Positions 7,859 through 16,020 are shown, numbered from the stretch's first letter. The stretch: DNA of 64,000 bases from Gemmatimonadaceae bacterium (GCA_020846935.1 JADLCY010000015.1:62001-126000); one strand, 5' to 3'. Program-made: numbers and translations. Notes: generated by a model not told the origin, from the letters alone.

Positions 7859-9142
7859 TCAGCCAGACGCAATCGCACCCTTGCCTGACGTGCGGGCCAC
7901 GATGGCCGTGGCCGTCATGTGCCCGGTGACGTTGAGCGTGGTCTTGAGCACGTCCGGCAGTGCGTCGAGCGCGATGAGGATGCCGACGCCCTCGACCGGG
8001 AGTCCGACCTGCGGAAACAAGGGCGCGATGATGAACAGGCTGCCACTCGGGATGCCCGGCACGCTGAAGCTCATGAGCACGGCCGCGACGCCGAAGGTGA
8101 CCACGGACGCGAGCGGAAAGGCCACGTCGTAGAGCCTGGCGACGAAGAGGCCGCCCACGATCCACGACACCGCGAGGTTGAGTCGGAAGATCGACACGGC
8201 GAACGGGATCATGAACCCCGACGTCTCCCTGGGGAATGCGAGTTCGCGCTCGGCGGCATTCAGCATCGCCGGAATCGCGGCGAGGCTCGAGCGTGTGCTC
8301 GCGGCCACGGCCTGCGCCGGGAGAATGGCGCGCGCGAACCGCGCAACCGGCACGTCGCTGAGCAACAGCACGACGAGGTACATCACGGCGATGGCGACGG
8401 CGAGCAGCAGCAGGTGCGTCGCCAGATAGAACCCCACCGCGCCTGCCACACCGGTGCCCAGGCGTGCGCCGAGCGAAAGCGCGAGGGCGCCGATCCCCAC
8501 CGGAGCGAGCCAGAGGATCCAGCGCACGAGCACCAGCATGGCTTCGCTCACGCCGCGGAAGAACCCGGTGATCGTCGTTCGTTCGCGTTCGCCGAGGAAG
8601 CGCACGGCAAAGGCGAACGCGAGCGTGAACACGATGAGCGGCAACATGGCGCCGTCGACCGCGGCCTTCACGGGGTTCACCGGGACGAGCCCGGTGAGCC
8701 ACGCCGCGAACCCTGGCAGCTCCGGCACGGTCGTCACCGCACCGGCCACGGACTCACGAAGCCGCGCGGCGGCGTCGGGCTCGATGCGGAGCAGGCGGTA
8801 CATCGGCGGCGCGAGCAGGCCCGTCAACGCGGAAATGCCGGCCAGCATCGCGACGAACACGGAAATGGCGCGTCCACCGAGGCGCCCGACATCGGCCGAC
8901 GCGCGACTCCGCGTCACCCCAACGATCAGGAGCGACACGACCAGCGGGATGACCGTCATGCGGATGGCGTTCACCCACAGCGTGCCGATCGGGTCGGCCA
9001 GCGCCAACACCACGCCCGCGACCGACGTGCCGAGGGCGTGCAGCGCCGCACCGACGCCGAATCCGATGCCGAGTGACAGCACGGCCCGCAGTCCTTCACG
9101 CCCCGAGCGTGGAGCCTCCGACTGCGGGTTGGGAGTGGTCAC
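7859..9142 (-). CDS. Divergent dicarboxylate/amino-acid:cation symporter (DAACS, GltP-fold) protein
   Basis: A 427-residue polytopic membrane protein with the DAACS order: six N-terminal helices (IRMTVIPLVVSLLIVGV matches the conserved helix-3 region), HP1 with the serine-rich STRSSLAAIP, helix 7, HP2 with SVPGIPSGSL, and helix 8 DALPDVLKTTLNVTGH. Key ligands of the archaeal GltPh archetype are altered. The helix-7 NMDGT motif is replaced by FRLNL, the helix-8 substrate Arg by Lys, and the last sodium-ligand Asp by His, while the Asn (NVTG) and both earlier Asp residues remain. The fold is secure, but substrate and coupling ion probably differ from glutamate/Na+. The start is GTG at 9142 without a clear ribosome site. 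Confidence 0.85.
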   Translation of the reverse strand: MTTPNPQSEAPRSGREGLRAVLSLGIGFGVGAALHALGTSVAGVVLALADPIGTLWVNAIRMTVIPLVVSLLIVGVTRSRASADVGRLGGRAISVFVAMLAGISALTGLLAPPMYRLLRIEPDAAARLRESVAGAVTTVPELPGFAAWLTGLVPVNPVKAAVDGAMLPLIVFTLAFAFAVRFLGERERTTITGFFRGVSEAMLVLVRWILWLAPVGIGALALSLGARLGTGVAGAVGFYLATHLLLLAVAIAVMYLVVLLLSDVPVARFARAILPAQAVAASTRSSLAAIPAMLNAAERELAFPRETSGFMIPFAVSIFRLNLAVSWIVGGLFVARLYDVAFPLASVVTFGVAAVLMSFSVPGIPSGSLFIIAPLFPQVGLPVEGVGILIALDALPDVLKTTLNVTGHMTATAIVARTSGKGAIASG

Positions 9143-9341
9143 GTGCGCCGATGTCCGCGATAAGGGCGCGTGAAGCTAGCGCCGCCGCGCGCCACCGTCG
9201 ACCGTACGTACTGCACCGACGAGCGCCGGCGGACTGAGTTCGATGACGAGGGCGGCGCTCGAGCCCCCGACCGAGCCCCTTCAGCCTGCTCGGCTGTGTC
9301 GCTCGACCGGGCGACACTCGCGCGAGCCTTGTTGTTTCGTG

Positions 9342-10079
9342 CTATCGAAAGCCGGCGACGAAACCGACCCGCCAGGAGTAGAGGCGCGTCTGGCTCTCGA
9401 TGGGCGTGATCAAGGGCGTCTGACCCGGCCGGTCCTGAATGCTGTCTTCGCGCAGGTACTGCCCGCGACCACCGTTGTGGTAGCGAACGCCGATGTCGAG
9501 CCCGGCCTCGCGCCGCGAGCCTAGCGGGATGTAGACCCCGGCGCCTCCGGTCGTCGCGAAGATGAAGTCGTCGAAGTTGTTGGTCTCGGCGAAGCTCTGG
9601 TTGTCGGAACTCGACCCGGAGACGGATGACTCGGTGAAGAAGTACGAGAACCCGACGCTCCCCGCAACGTACGGACGCACCGGCCCGCTGGGCGCGGTGA
9701 GCTGGGGGCCGGCCCCGAGGAAGACGATGTTGTTGGACGTTGTGACGTCGACCATGATGCGGCCGACCGTCGAGCTCAGAGGCGCGCGGATCGTCTCGCG
9801 GCCGTACTGCATCCAGCCGCCTTCGACACCTAACGAGAAAATGCCACGCCGATCGACCTTGTAGCGCGCAAAGCCGTCGAGGCCAAAGCCCTGGTCGACG
9901 TAGGTAGCGAACTCGCCAGTCGGGCGCCCATAGACGACGCTCACGCCACCAAACACCGGCGAACGACGAGGGCCGCCCTGCGCGTCCCGCTCGTCGCCTC
10001 CCACCCGAAATACCTGCGCCAACACGACCTGCGGCAGCGCAAATGCGCCCAGAGCCGCCCACCTGAACCACCGTGACAT
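9342..10079 (-). CDS. Outer-membrane beta-barrel protein (OmpA/OprF-barrel-like), function unknown
   Basis: A 245-residue exported protein. MSRWFRWAALGAFALPQVVLAQ is a clear signal peptide. After it come alternating hydrophobic beta-strands with Gly/aromatic residues (FGGVSVVYGRPTGEF, GIFSLGVEGGWMQYG, VRPYVAGSVGFSYFF, AGLDIGVRYHNGG), ending in YSWRVGFVAGFR, whose terminal residues resemble a barrel-closing strand. The ATG at 10079 follows a GAGGG ribosome site; an upstream in-frame start is not supported. It probably sits in the outer membrane as a small 8-10-strand barrel. No specific transport or binding motif is visible. Confidence 0.75.
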   Translation of the reverse strand: MSRWFRWAALGAFALPQVVLAQVFRVGGDERDAQGGPRRSPVFGGVSVVYGRPTGEFATYVDQGFGLDGFARYKVDRRGIFSLGVEGGWMQYGRETIRAPLSSTVGRIMVDVTTSNNIVFLGAGPQLTAPSGPVRPYVAGSVGFSYFFTESSVSGSSSDNQSFAETNNFDDFIFATTGGAGVYIPLGSRREAGLDIGVRYHNGGRGQYLREDSIQDRPGQTPLITPIESQTRLYSWRVGFVAGFR

Positions 10080-10497
10080 GCGAAACCCTCGAGTGTGTGA
10101 CTGACGCCGAATCGGCGAGCGCCCGCAACGCAGGTTGTCCCGACCCTGGCAACTCTCCCAACGCCCCTGGCGATGTTGTACGCCGCGGAACTGCCCGGGT
10201 TTCACGGCCTGGAATCTGACCGCGCAGACGACTGGAATGGGGAACCAGATCATGTGTCGCCTCCGCGGCGAGCGTGGCCCCCGTTTGGTGCTCGTCGTCG
10301 CTCAGGGCACACGCGGGGCGCAGCAGTTCAACAAGATCCCCGTCGTCGAGAGGCGCGTCCCCCAACCGTGCATGTGCCGGCTGGTGAGCCAGAGGGCGAA
10401 GTTCCACGCCCGAGCCGCAGACGCGGAGAGTCGACGCGGCCTCCATAGATTCCACGAAGATGCGCCCGCCAGGTCAGCGGCACTCACCACGGCCCCC
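10080..10497. other. Divergent intergenic region, 418 bases, no supported gene
   Basis: This gap lies between the start of the outer-membrane protein gene and the dehydratase start on the opposite strand. The dehydratase frame stays open back to 10135, but its translation there is Cys/Arg/Pro-rich and unlike the family. I see no clear promoter, repeat or RNA gene. Confidence 0.5.
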
Positions 10498-11472
10498 GTG
10501 ACCCTCCCCATCTCGATCGCCGATGTTCGCGCCGCCAGTGAACGGCTCGCCCCGTTCCTCGCGCCGACCCCGCTCTACACCTACCCACTGCTCGACGCAT
10601 GGGTCGGGCACGAGGTCCGGGTCTTCGTCAAGCACGAGAACTTCCACCCGACCAATGCCTTCAAGGTGCGGAATGGCCTCGCGTTCATGTCTGCGCTCGC
10701 CGAGCCCCAGCGTGCGTGCGGCGTGGTCGCGGCCACGCGCGGCAACCACGGGCTGGGGATTGCGTGGGCGGCGCGCGCCTTTGGGGCGAAGGCGACGATC
10801 TGCGTGCCGGTCGGGAACAATCCGGACAAGAACGCCGGGATCCGCGCGTTAGGCGCGCGACTCATCGAAGAAGGGCGCGACTACGACGAGTCGGTCGAGG
10901 TCGCCCGCCGCATCATTGACGCCGAGGGCGCAACGCTCGCGCATTCGACGAACAACGCCGACATCGTCGCCGGGGCCGCGACGCTCTCGCTCGAAGTCGT
11001 AGGGCAGCAGCCCGGACTCGACGCCATGGTCATCGCAGTCGGCGGAGGATCGCAGGCCGTCGGCGCCCTCACGGTCGCCGCGGAGCTCGAGCCGGGCATG
11101 CGCGTGTTTGGGGTGCAGGCGCAGGGCGCATCAGCCGCTCACGACTCCTGGCACGCGCGAGAACGCCGCACCACGTCACGGGCGGAGACGATCGCTGACG
11201 GCCTGGCCACACGGACCACCTACGACCTCACCTTTCCCGCCCTGCTCGCGGGGCTCGCCGGGTTCGAGCTGGTGAGCGACGCCGAGATCGCGGACGCCAT
11301 GCGCGCACTCCTCCGCACGACGCATTCCCTGGTCGAACCGGCCGGAGCCGCCGGGCTCGCAGGCCTGCGGCGACTCGCGCCAACGCTCGCGGGGCGCAAG
11401 GTGGCGATCGTGATCAGCGGAGGCAACGTGGACGAGGCGACCCTGCGGCAGGTGCTCGAACGCGCGATCTAA
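10498..11472 (+). CDS. Threonine/serine dehydratase-like PLP enzyme (fold type II)
   Basis: A 324-residue pyridoxal-phosphate enzyme of the threonine dehydratase/serine racemase family without an ACT domain. The PLP lysine is K56 in PTNAFKVRNG. Asn in RGNHGLGIAWAA and the phosphate loop VGGGSQAVG (near 182-188) are present, and the C-terminal SGGNVD matches the family. These enzymes deaminate Thr or Ser to 2-oxoacids in the cytoplasm; substrate choice cannot be read from sequence. I place the start at GTG 10498 (VTLPISIADV), where the family N-terminal helix begins. The gene ends by overlapping the convergent anti-sigma gene by four bases. Confidence 0.83.
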   Translation: MTLPISIADVRAASERLAPFLAPTPLYTYPLLDAWVGHEVRVFVKHENFHPTNAFKVRNGLAFMSALAEPQRACGVVAATRGNHGLGIAWAARAFGAKATICVPVGNNPDKNAGIRALGARLIEEGRDYDESVEVARRIIDAEGATLAHSTNNADIVAGAATLSLEVVGQQPGLDAMVIAVGGGSQAVGALTVAAELEPGMRVFGVQAQGASAAHDSWHARERRTTSRAETIADGLATRTTYDLTFPALLAGLAGFELVSDAEIADAMRALLRTTHSLVEPAGAAGLAGLRRLAPTLAGRKVAIVISGGNVDEATLRQVLERAI

Positions 11473-11696
11473 CCTTCTGCCGCTGCTCCGACGATGCGAC
11501 GCCGCAGGGCATCAGGCGGCGCGCAGGGCGGCGCGGCCAGGGCCAGCATGGCGGCGACCCGAGCATACGCCTGGGCTTCGCGCGCGAGCCCGGGCTCGAG
11601 CGCGAGCCGCGCCTCGAAGGCGGCGCGCTCGCCATCGCTGACCGCCCCCAGCGCCCACGCGGCGGCGACGTCTCCCGCCCATGCGCCGGGCCTCAC
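11469..11696 (-). CDS. Minimal soluble anti-sigma factor (RskA N-terminal-like)
   Basis: A 75-residue protein resembling only the N-terminal sigma-binding domain of RskA-type anti-sigma factors: AAAWALGAVSDGERAAFEARL, then YARVAAMLALAAPPCAPPDALRRRIVG. The usual family member continues with a membrane helix and an extracytoplasmic domain; here the frame stops directly after the first domain, with no membrane segment and no zinc HxxxCxxC motif. Its GTG start overlaps the sigma-factor TGA (GTGA), so the two are translationally coupled. Its stop overlaps the dehydratase stop from the other strand. It would sequester the sigma factor in the cytoplasm; how it is released is unknown. Confidence 0.7.
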   Translation of the reverse strand: MRPGAWAGDVAAAWALGAVSDGERAAFEARLALEPGLAREAQAYARVAAMLALAAPPCAPPDALRRRIVGAAAEG

Positions 11697-12292
11697 GAGC
11701 GGCCCCCCATGAGCGGGCCAAGTGCCACGCGCAGCTTCTCCATGCCACTCCGCATGCGCGTCTTCACGGTGCCTAACGGCTCACCCAGTCGCTCGGCGAT
11801 CTCGCTCTGCGAGAGCCCACCGAAATAGGCCAACTCGAGCACCAGGCGCTGGGCGGCCGGCAGGTCACCCAGCGCCCGCCGCACGATCACCTGCGCCTCC
11901 GACGACTCGACCTCGCGATCCGGAAGCACCGGCGGAGTCGACAATCCCGGCGACGCATCCTCGTCCGACATCGCCGCCGCCTGATCCAGGACGCGTGCCC
12001 GTCGTTTCTGGGAGCGAATCAGGTCCAGCGATCGGGTGCGCACGATCGTCGAGATCCACGCGATCACGCTCCCGCGATTCGCATCGAACGTCGCCGCCGA
12101 GCGCCACACCTGCGCAAACGCGTCGGCCACGACCTCCTCGGCGTCGGCGGGATCCGAGACGATCGCCGAGGCCAGCGACCAGGCCAGCGCCCCGTGCCGA
12201 TCGTACAAGACGCCAAGCGCGCGCTCGTCCCCGGCGATGAGCCGGGACATGACCTGCAGGTCGCTGGCCCCGCTGTCGTTCGGGACCGTCAT
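11693..12292 (-). CDS. ECF RNA polymerase sigma factor (SigK/RpoE-like)
   Basis: A 199-residue ECF sigma factor with region 2 (LIAGDERALGVLYDRHG, DAEEVVADAFAQVWRSA, then AWISTIVRTRSLDLIRSQKRR). An acidic Pro-rich linker follows, then region 4 (LPAAQRLVLELAYFGG, SQSEIAERLGEPLGTVKTRMRSGMEKLR). It directs transcription of an unidentified regulon and is coupled to the small anti-sigma gene. The start is taken as ATG 12292 (MTVPNDSGASDLQ). The frame stays open upstream and an ATG at 12412 would add 40 low-complexity residues, so the start is uncertain. Confidence 0.87.
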   Translation of the reverse strand: MTVPNDSGASDLQVMSRLIAGDERALGVLYDRHGALAWSLASAIVSDPADAEEVVADAFAQVWRSAATFDANRGSVIAWISTIVRTRSLDLIRSQKRRARVLDQAAAMSDEDASPGLSTPPVLPDREVESSEAQVIVRRALGDLPAAQRLVLELAYFGGLSQSEIAERLGEPLGTVKTRMRSGMEKLRVALGPLMGGRS

Positions 12293-12676
12293 CGGGTCGA
12301 TGCGCGGCGGAGGTGGTTCACTGGAGCGGGCAAGCTCGCCTCCCCCGGCCGGTGGCGCAACTCGCGCCGAGCTCCCCGGCCCCGCGCTGAGCGGCTCCTG
12401 GTGCAGTCGCATGGAGGTCGGCCGTGGAAGCGCCAGGGTCAGCACGATACGCAGCGGGTTTGCGGTCCGTCTCGCACAGCATGCGCGCCGGTTGCGGTCA
12501 CGCGTCACGACTGAATACGCCACCCGCCCTTCCATGGATTGCCTGCTCGGCAAACTCGTCCGTGGACCGCGTTACCTTCACGGAACCCCGTGCGCTCGCA
12601 GCGCGGGGCGAGCACCAACAACCCGGCCGGCCCATCGGGCACACAGGGACCGCACACGCTGACGGAGCAGCCACGC
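12293..12676. other. Divergent intergenic region between sigma factor and S4 protein genes
   Basis: 384 bases. The left part may encode an N-terminal extension of the sigma factor if the 12412 start is used. Otherwise I see no gene, repeat or clear promoter; both divergent genes must be driven from here. Confidence 0.45.
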
Positions 12677-13060
12677 ATGGAACAGGTCCGACTCGACAAG
12701 TGGCTTTGGGCAGCGCGCTTTTTCAAGACGCGCGCCCTGGCGGCCGACGCGATCGACATCGGACGCGTCGAGGTGAACGGCGAGCGGGTGAAGCGCGCGA
12801 AACACGTGAAGGTGGCAGACACGATCACGGTGCGGCGCCCCCCGTTTGCCCACGTGATCGTCGTCGACGGGCTGAGCGAACAGCGCGGCCCGGCCAGCGC
12901 GGCGCAGCAGCTCTACACCGAAACCGCGGACAGCGTGGCCGCCCGGGAGCGGCTCGCGGGACAGCTCCGGGCGGCGGGCACGGCGTCACCGGCCGACGCG
13001 GGCCGACCGACGCGGCAGGACCGGCGGGCCATCGACCGCTGGCGGGGACGGGACTCGTAG
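12677..13060 (+). CDS. hslR: S4-domain RNA-binding protein, Hsp15/HslR-like
   Basis: A 127-residue protein starting MEQVRLDKWLWAARFFKTRALA, followed by IGRVEVNGERVKRAKHVKVADTITV. This is a complete S4 domain (residues 1-60) with a basic C-terminal tail, as in the ribosome-associated heat-shock protein Hsp15. That protein binds 50S subunits carrying stalled nascent chains and helps recycle them. ATG 12677 is preceded by GGAG. Downstream the gene runs into a 27-base tandem-repeat array. RluB/RluF-type pseudouridine synthases also have S4 domains, but no catalytic domain follows here. Confidence 0.85.
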   Translation: MEQVRLDKWLWAARFFKTRALAADAIDIGRVEVNGERVKRAKHVKVADTITVRRPPFAHVIVVDGLSEQRGPASAAQQLYTETADSVAARERLAGQLRAAGTASPADAGRPTRQDRRAIDRWRGRDS

Positions 13061-13063
13061 CGA

Positions 13064-13198
13064 TCGACGGTGAGGCGGACGCCTGACGCTGGACGATGAG
13101 GCGGAACGCCTGACGCCGGACGATGAGGCGATAGCCCGGACGCCGGACGATGGCGCGTGACGCCTAACGATCGACGATGGCGCGGAGCGTCGCGTCGT
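13064..13198. repeat. 27-base tandem array overlapping the 3' end of the esterase gene
   Basis: Copies begin near 13064, 13091, 13118, 13145 and 13172, exactly 27 bases apart, with core GGACGATGAGGCG...ACGCCTGACGC. The last copy lies inside the esterase coding sequence and the copy before it holds the esterase stop codon (CGCCTAACG). The array therefore looks like repeated duplication of the gene's own 3' terminus outward into the spacer. Confidence 0.75.
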
Positions 13199-13814
13199 CG
13201 AGTCGATGGCCGCCCTCGAACCCGAACCGGCGCACGGGGACGCCGGCGGCGTTCAGCTGCGCTTCCTGTTCCTCGAGCGCCGCCCAACCACCGTATGCAT
13301 CGCGCGTCCCGCTCACGAGTTCGATCCCGTTCGCCGGGAGCCGGGGCGCGAGGTCACGCACGTCGAGATCGTGCGGGAACCGGCCGGCCCAGACGACCAC
13401 CCGCTCAGCGCGCGCGGCGCCGAGCGCAAGCCAGCGGATCATGGTCGCCACCCCCTGCGAGAAGGCCAGCGTGCAGAGCCGGGCGCGCGGCGCCCTCGTG
13501 GCGTTCGTGACCGCGTCGAGGTACGCAACCGCATCGGCGATCTCGGCCTCGCGGTCCTCTCGCGTCATCCACGTGGCCCCGACGGCAGCGTCCTGATGCG
13601 AACCGGACGCGCCACTGGTCAGGTAGAATCGGTTGAGGGCCTCGGGCGCGACAAACGCGCGGCCCGCGGCCACGAGCGGCGTGAAGGTCGCGAGGAATTC
13701 GCGTGCCAACTGACCGTACCCGTGCAACACGACCCACACGTCCGACGCGGTCGTCAGGTCGCCGACGGAGTAGAAGCGCGCGCGGCGTTCGACCACGATC
13801 CGGTGTTCGTTCAC
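13164..13814 (-). CDS. Alpha/beta-hydrolase, carboxylesterase/phospholipase type
   Basis: A 216-residue serine hydrolase. VWVVLHGYGQLAREF supplies the HGxG oxyanion region, CTLAFSQGVATMIRW the nucleophile elbow (AFSQG in place of GFSQG), SGTRDAY the acid and FEGGHRLDD the catalytic His. It has no signal peptide, so it is probably cytoplasmic; the substrate is unknown. The start is GTG 13814 (VNEHRIVVERRARFY), overlapping the TGA of the LysM gene, which marks it as the last gene of a coupled operon. Its final codons and stop lie in the 27-base repeat array. Confidence 0.83.
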   Translation of the reverse strand: MNEHRIVVERRARFYSVGDLTTASDVWVVLHGYGQLAREFLATFTPLVAAGRAFVAPEALNRFYLTSGASGSHQDAAVGATWMTREDREAEIADAVAYLDAVTNATRAPRARLCTLAFSQGVATMIRWLALGAARAERVVVWAGRFPHDLDVRDLAPRLPANGIELVSGTRDAYGGWAALEEQEAQLNAAGVPVRRFGFEGGHRLDDATLRAIVDR

Positions 13815-14563
13815 GGCGTACGTCCCGGTCGCACGAGCAGGCGGCGCCCGCTGGTGATGCGCGAATTCGTGAGGCCGTTCCACACGCTGAGGGACTCGAC
13901 ACTCACTCCGTAGCGCCTGGCGATGAACTCCAGCGCCTCGCCACGCTGGACGAGGTGATAGATCGGCCGACGCGCCGCGGCTTCTGCGGCCTCGGTGGCA
14001 CGACGCTCGGCGTCCGCGGCAGACCGGAGGGCGGCCTGCACGCGGTCCGCCACCGCGATCACCGCCTCGAGGCGCGGGACGTCGCGAGACGTGACGGCAA
14101 ACTGCGACGTGCCGGTGCTCGCCGTCACCCGGACCGTCGGACCCTGCCGGCGGAATCGCGAGCCGCGCTGGACGGCGAGCCCGCGCGCATACGCGAACGC
14201 CTGGGTCACCAGCTCGGGAGGGCCGTTGTCCCGATGGAGAAACGGTTCGGGAGGCACGCCCACGTAAAGCAGGCGTCGATCCGTGGCGGCCAGCACCCCG
14301 TAGGTGTGGCGGAAGTAGTCCCACCAGAGCCGCTGCGATACGACGACGCGCGCCTCCACACGCTCACCGGGCTCGAGCCCCGCCTCGATCTCGGCATTGG
14401 CGAGACGGGCCGCGCCCTCCGGATCTCCGCGATGCAAGCCGGCGCCAAGCGTGCCGATCACGGCCACGAGCGCGAGAACGAGACCCCAGACCGAGGCGCT
14501 GAGCCACAGACTCGCCCGCGCCCGCGTCCTGGTGCCTGGGTGTGGCAGCGTGGCCCCGGTCAT
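13811..14563 (-). CDS. Membrane-anchored LysM-domain protein
   Basis: A 250-residue protein with a basic N-terminus and one transmembrane helix (about residues 18-42, SASVWGLVLALVAVIGTLGAG). An Ala/Glu-rich extracytoplasmic region follows, then a C-terminal LysM domain starting YHLVQRGEALEFIARRYGVS with SLSVWNGL. LysM binds peptidoglycan glycan strands. The middle segment (RLLYVGVPPEPFLHRDNGPPE) is unassigned. ATG 14563 overlaps the upstream gene's TGA, and its own TGA overlaps the esterase GTG, so three genes are co-translated. A role in envelope attachment is likely; nothing catalytic is visible. Confidence 0.78.
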   Translation of the reverse strand: MTGATLPHPGTRTRARASLWLSASVWGLVLALVAVIGTLGAGLHRGDPEGAARLANAEIEAGLEPGERVEARVVVSQRLWWDYFRHTYGVLAATDRRLLYVGVPPEPFLHRDNGPPELVTQAFAYARGLAVQRGSRFRRQGPTVRVTASTGTSQFAVTSRDVPRLEAVIAVADRVQAALRSAADAERRATEAAEAAARRPIYHLVQRGEALEFIARRYGVSVESLSVWNGLTNSRITSGRRLLVRPGRTP

Positions 14564-15075
14564 CGTGGGCGTCGATCCCGGACCCGATCCGTGCGCGCAG
14601 AGCGCATGCGCGTGGCGTCGTCGAGGGCGATCGAATCGAGGCGCCGTTGCTGGTCGGCATCCAGAAGCGAACGTGCCTCCACCCGCGCGATATCGATGTT
14701 CACTCGCATCGAATCCATCGTTGGCCGCGCCCATGACTCGAAGCGCGCAATCGCCTCGCGCTCCTTGCCGCTGATGCCGTTGGCGTCGCCGAGGTCGATG
14801 CCGGCCAGGTCGCGGAGCGAGTCGAGACGGGCCACATACGACTTGTTCGTCACGCGCAATCGCCGGCGGATGTCCATGAGCCGTGAGCGCTGGACGTCGG
14901 TGAGCGTCAACCGTCGCGCGTTCTCGAGGAAATACGAGATGGGCTCACCGTCGGCGAAGTCGAAGGTGTATCCACGGCCTCCCTCAGGCGCGGGCTGGCG
15001 ACCACGTTGAGCGCACACGGTCGCGGGAAGCGCAAGTCCGAGGAACGCCAGCCACACCACGCGACGACGCAACAT
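14560..15075 (-). CDS. Periplasmic LTxxQ-motif (Spy/CpxP-like) protein
   Basis: A 171-residue exported protein: signal peptide MLRRRVVWLAFLGLALPATVCAQ, then a helical body with RRLTLTDVQRSRLMDIRRRL and LLDADQQRRLDSI. The paired LTxxQ-like elements are typical of Spy/CpxP periplasmic chaperone-like proteins. ATG 15075 has a GAGGTC ribosome site. It is the first gene of the coupled operon with the LysM protein and esterase. The body is long and charged, and the Spy assignment rests on the motif rather than on full-length similarity. Confidence 0.7.
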   Translation of the reverse strand: MLRRRVVWLAFLGLALPATVCAQRGRQPAPEGGRGYTFDFADGEPISYFLENARRLTLTDVQRSRLMDIRRRLRVTNKSYVARLDSLRDLAGIDLGDANGISGKEREAIARFESWARPTMDSMRVNIDIARVEARSLLDADQQRRLDSIALDDATRMRSARTDRVRDRRPR

Positions 15076-15147
15076 GGGAGACCTCACGCACGATGGCGGG
15101 GCGACCACGCATCGCCCCCACCCGCGACACGCCCGCGCTGCGCTTCC

Positions 15148-15354
15148 CTAGTGCTTTGCTTCGGGCGCCGCGGCGTCCGCCGGTGCCGGGGCATGGGACG
15201 CGCCGCCCGATGGCGCCGTGGGATCGTTCGGCGAGTGGAACGTGGAACTCTTGATGTAGCCGGCGAGCAGGAAGGCGCCCACGGCGAGCGCCGTGATCAG
15301 TCCGGCAATGCCCCATCCCTGCGAGAAGTTCGGCTGGTTCGAGTGCGTGGCCAT
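15148..15354 (-). CDS. Small single-pass membrane protein
   Basis: 68 residues: a short polar N-terminus, one hydrophobic helix (WGIAGLITALAVGAFLLAGYI) and an Ala/Pro/His-rich tail ending PEAKH. Codon composition is consistent with coding and the frame is cleanly bounded. It lies between the thioredoxin-fold gene and the LTxxQ operon on the same strand. Function unknown. Confidence 0.55.
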   Translation of the reverse strand: MATHSNQPNFSQGWGIAGLITALAVGAFLLAGYIKSSTFHSPNDPTAPSGGASHAPAPADAAAPEAKH

Positions 15355-15402
15355 GTCGTCCGGTCGGTGGCGCGCCCCGAGCGGGGCGCAGACGCACCCA
15401 AT

Positions 15403-15984
15403 CTAGCCTCCGGTCGCGTCGGGCGACGAGCCCCCCGAAACTCCGGCCGCGGTCTCGAGCAGTTCCAGCACCTCCCGTGCGATGGAGACGCCACGGTCGC
15501 GGGCGTACCACTCGCGCTTGTAGCGCAACCGCTCCGCGGGCTCGACCTTCGGCCCCTGCTCGTAGTGCCAGGCCTGCAACACCGAGGGACGCGGCCCCCA
15601 CCAGCCGCATTCGCGAAACCCGCCATCGAGCAGAATGACCACGGGAATCGATCGCGTGCCGCGTGTGAGGTGCGCCTGCATGAGGTCCTCATTGAGGTCG
15701 CGGCCTACGACACGGAGGTCGATTGCCGGCGCGTCCTCGATGAGCCTCGCGATCACCGGCAGCGCCTGCACGGCGTCGCTGCACCAGTCCTCGGCCAGGC
15801 ACAGCAGATGCCATGCACCGGGGACGTCGCGCGCCCGCGCACGCAGCAGTGCATCGACACGCGCCAACCGCCGAACGCCGCGCCAGAACTCCTGGTTCGT
15901 TTCTGCGGCGTCGATGAAGGCATCGAGGCTCGCCGCCACAAACCATCGGCGGGCCATTGACTCTGAGCTATCGGGACGGGCCAT
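15403..15984 (-). CDS. Thioredoxin-fold protein (Thioredoxin_9-like), single active-site Cys
   Basis: A 193-residue protein with a thioredoxin-like core: LLCLAEDWCSDAVQALPVIARL, the partner strand RSIPVVILLDGGFRECGWWGPRP (cis-Pro in SIPVV), and a C-terminal helix. The active-site position reads W-C-S-D, one Cys rather than CxxC, as in the Thioredoxin_9 family (usual motif EDWCGDA). No signal peptide is seen from ATG 15984, so it is probably cytoplasmic. A second protein of this family is encoded at 47219-47830. A dithiol redox reaction is unlikely with one Cys unless the conserved ECGW Cys participates. Confidence 0.75.
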   Translation of the reverse strand: MARPDSSESMARRWFVAASLDAFIDAAETNQEFWRGVRRLARVDALLRARARDVPGAWHLLCLAEDWCSDAVQALPVIARLIEDAPAIDLRVVGRDLNEDLMQAHLTRGTRSIPVVILLDGGFRECGWWGPRPSVLQAWHYEQGPKVEPAERLRYKREWYARDRGVSIAREVLELLETAAGVSGGSSPDATGG

Positions 15985-16020
15985 GCGGGTAGACAGGGTA
16001 CTCGTGCGCGAGAGCACCCG

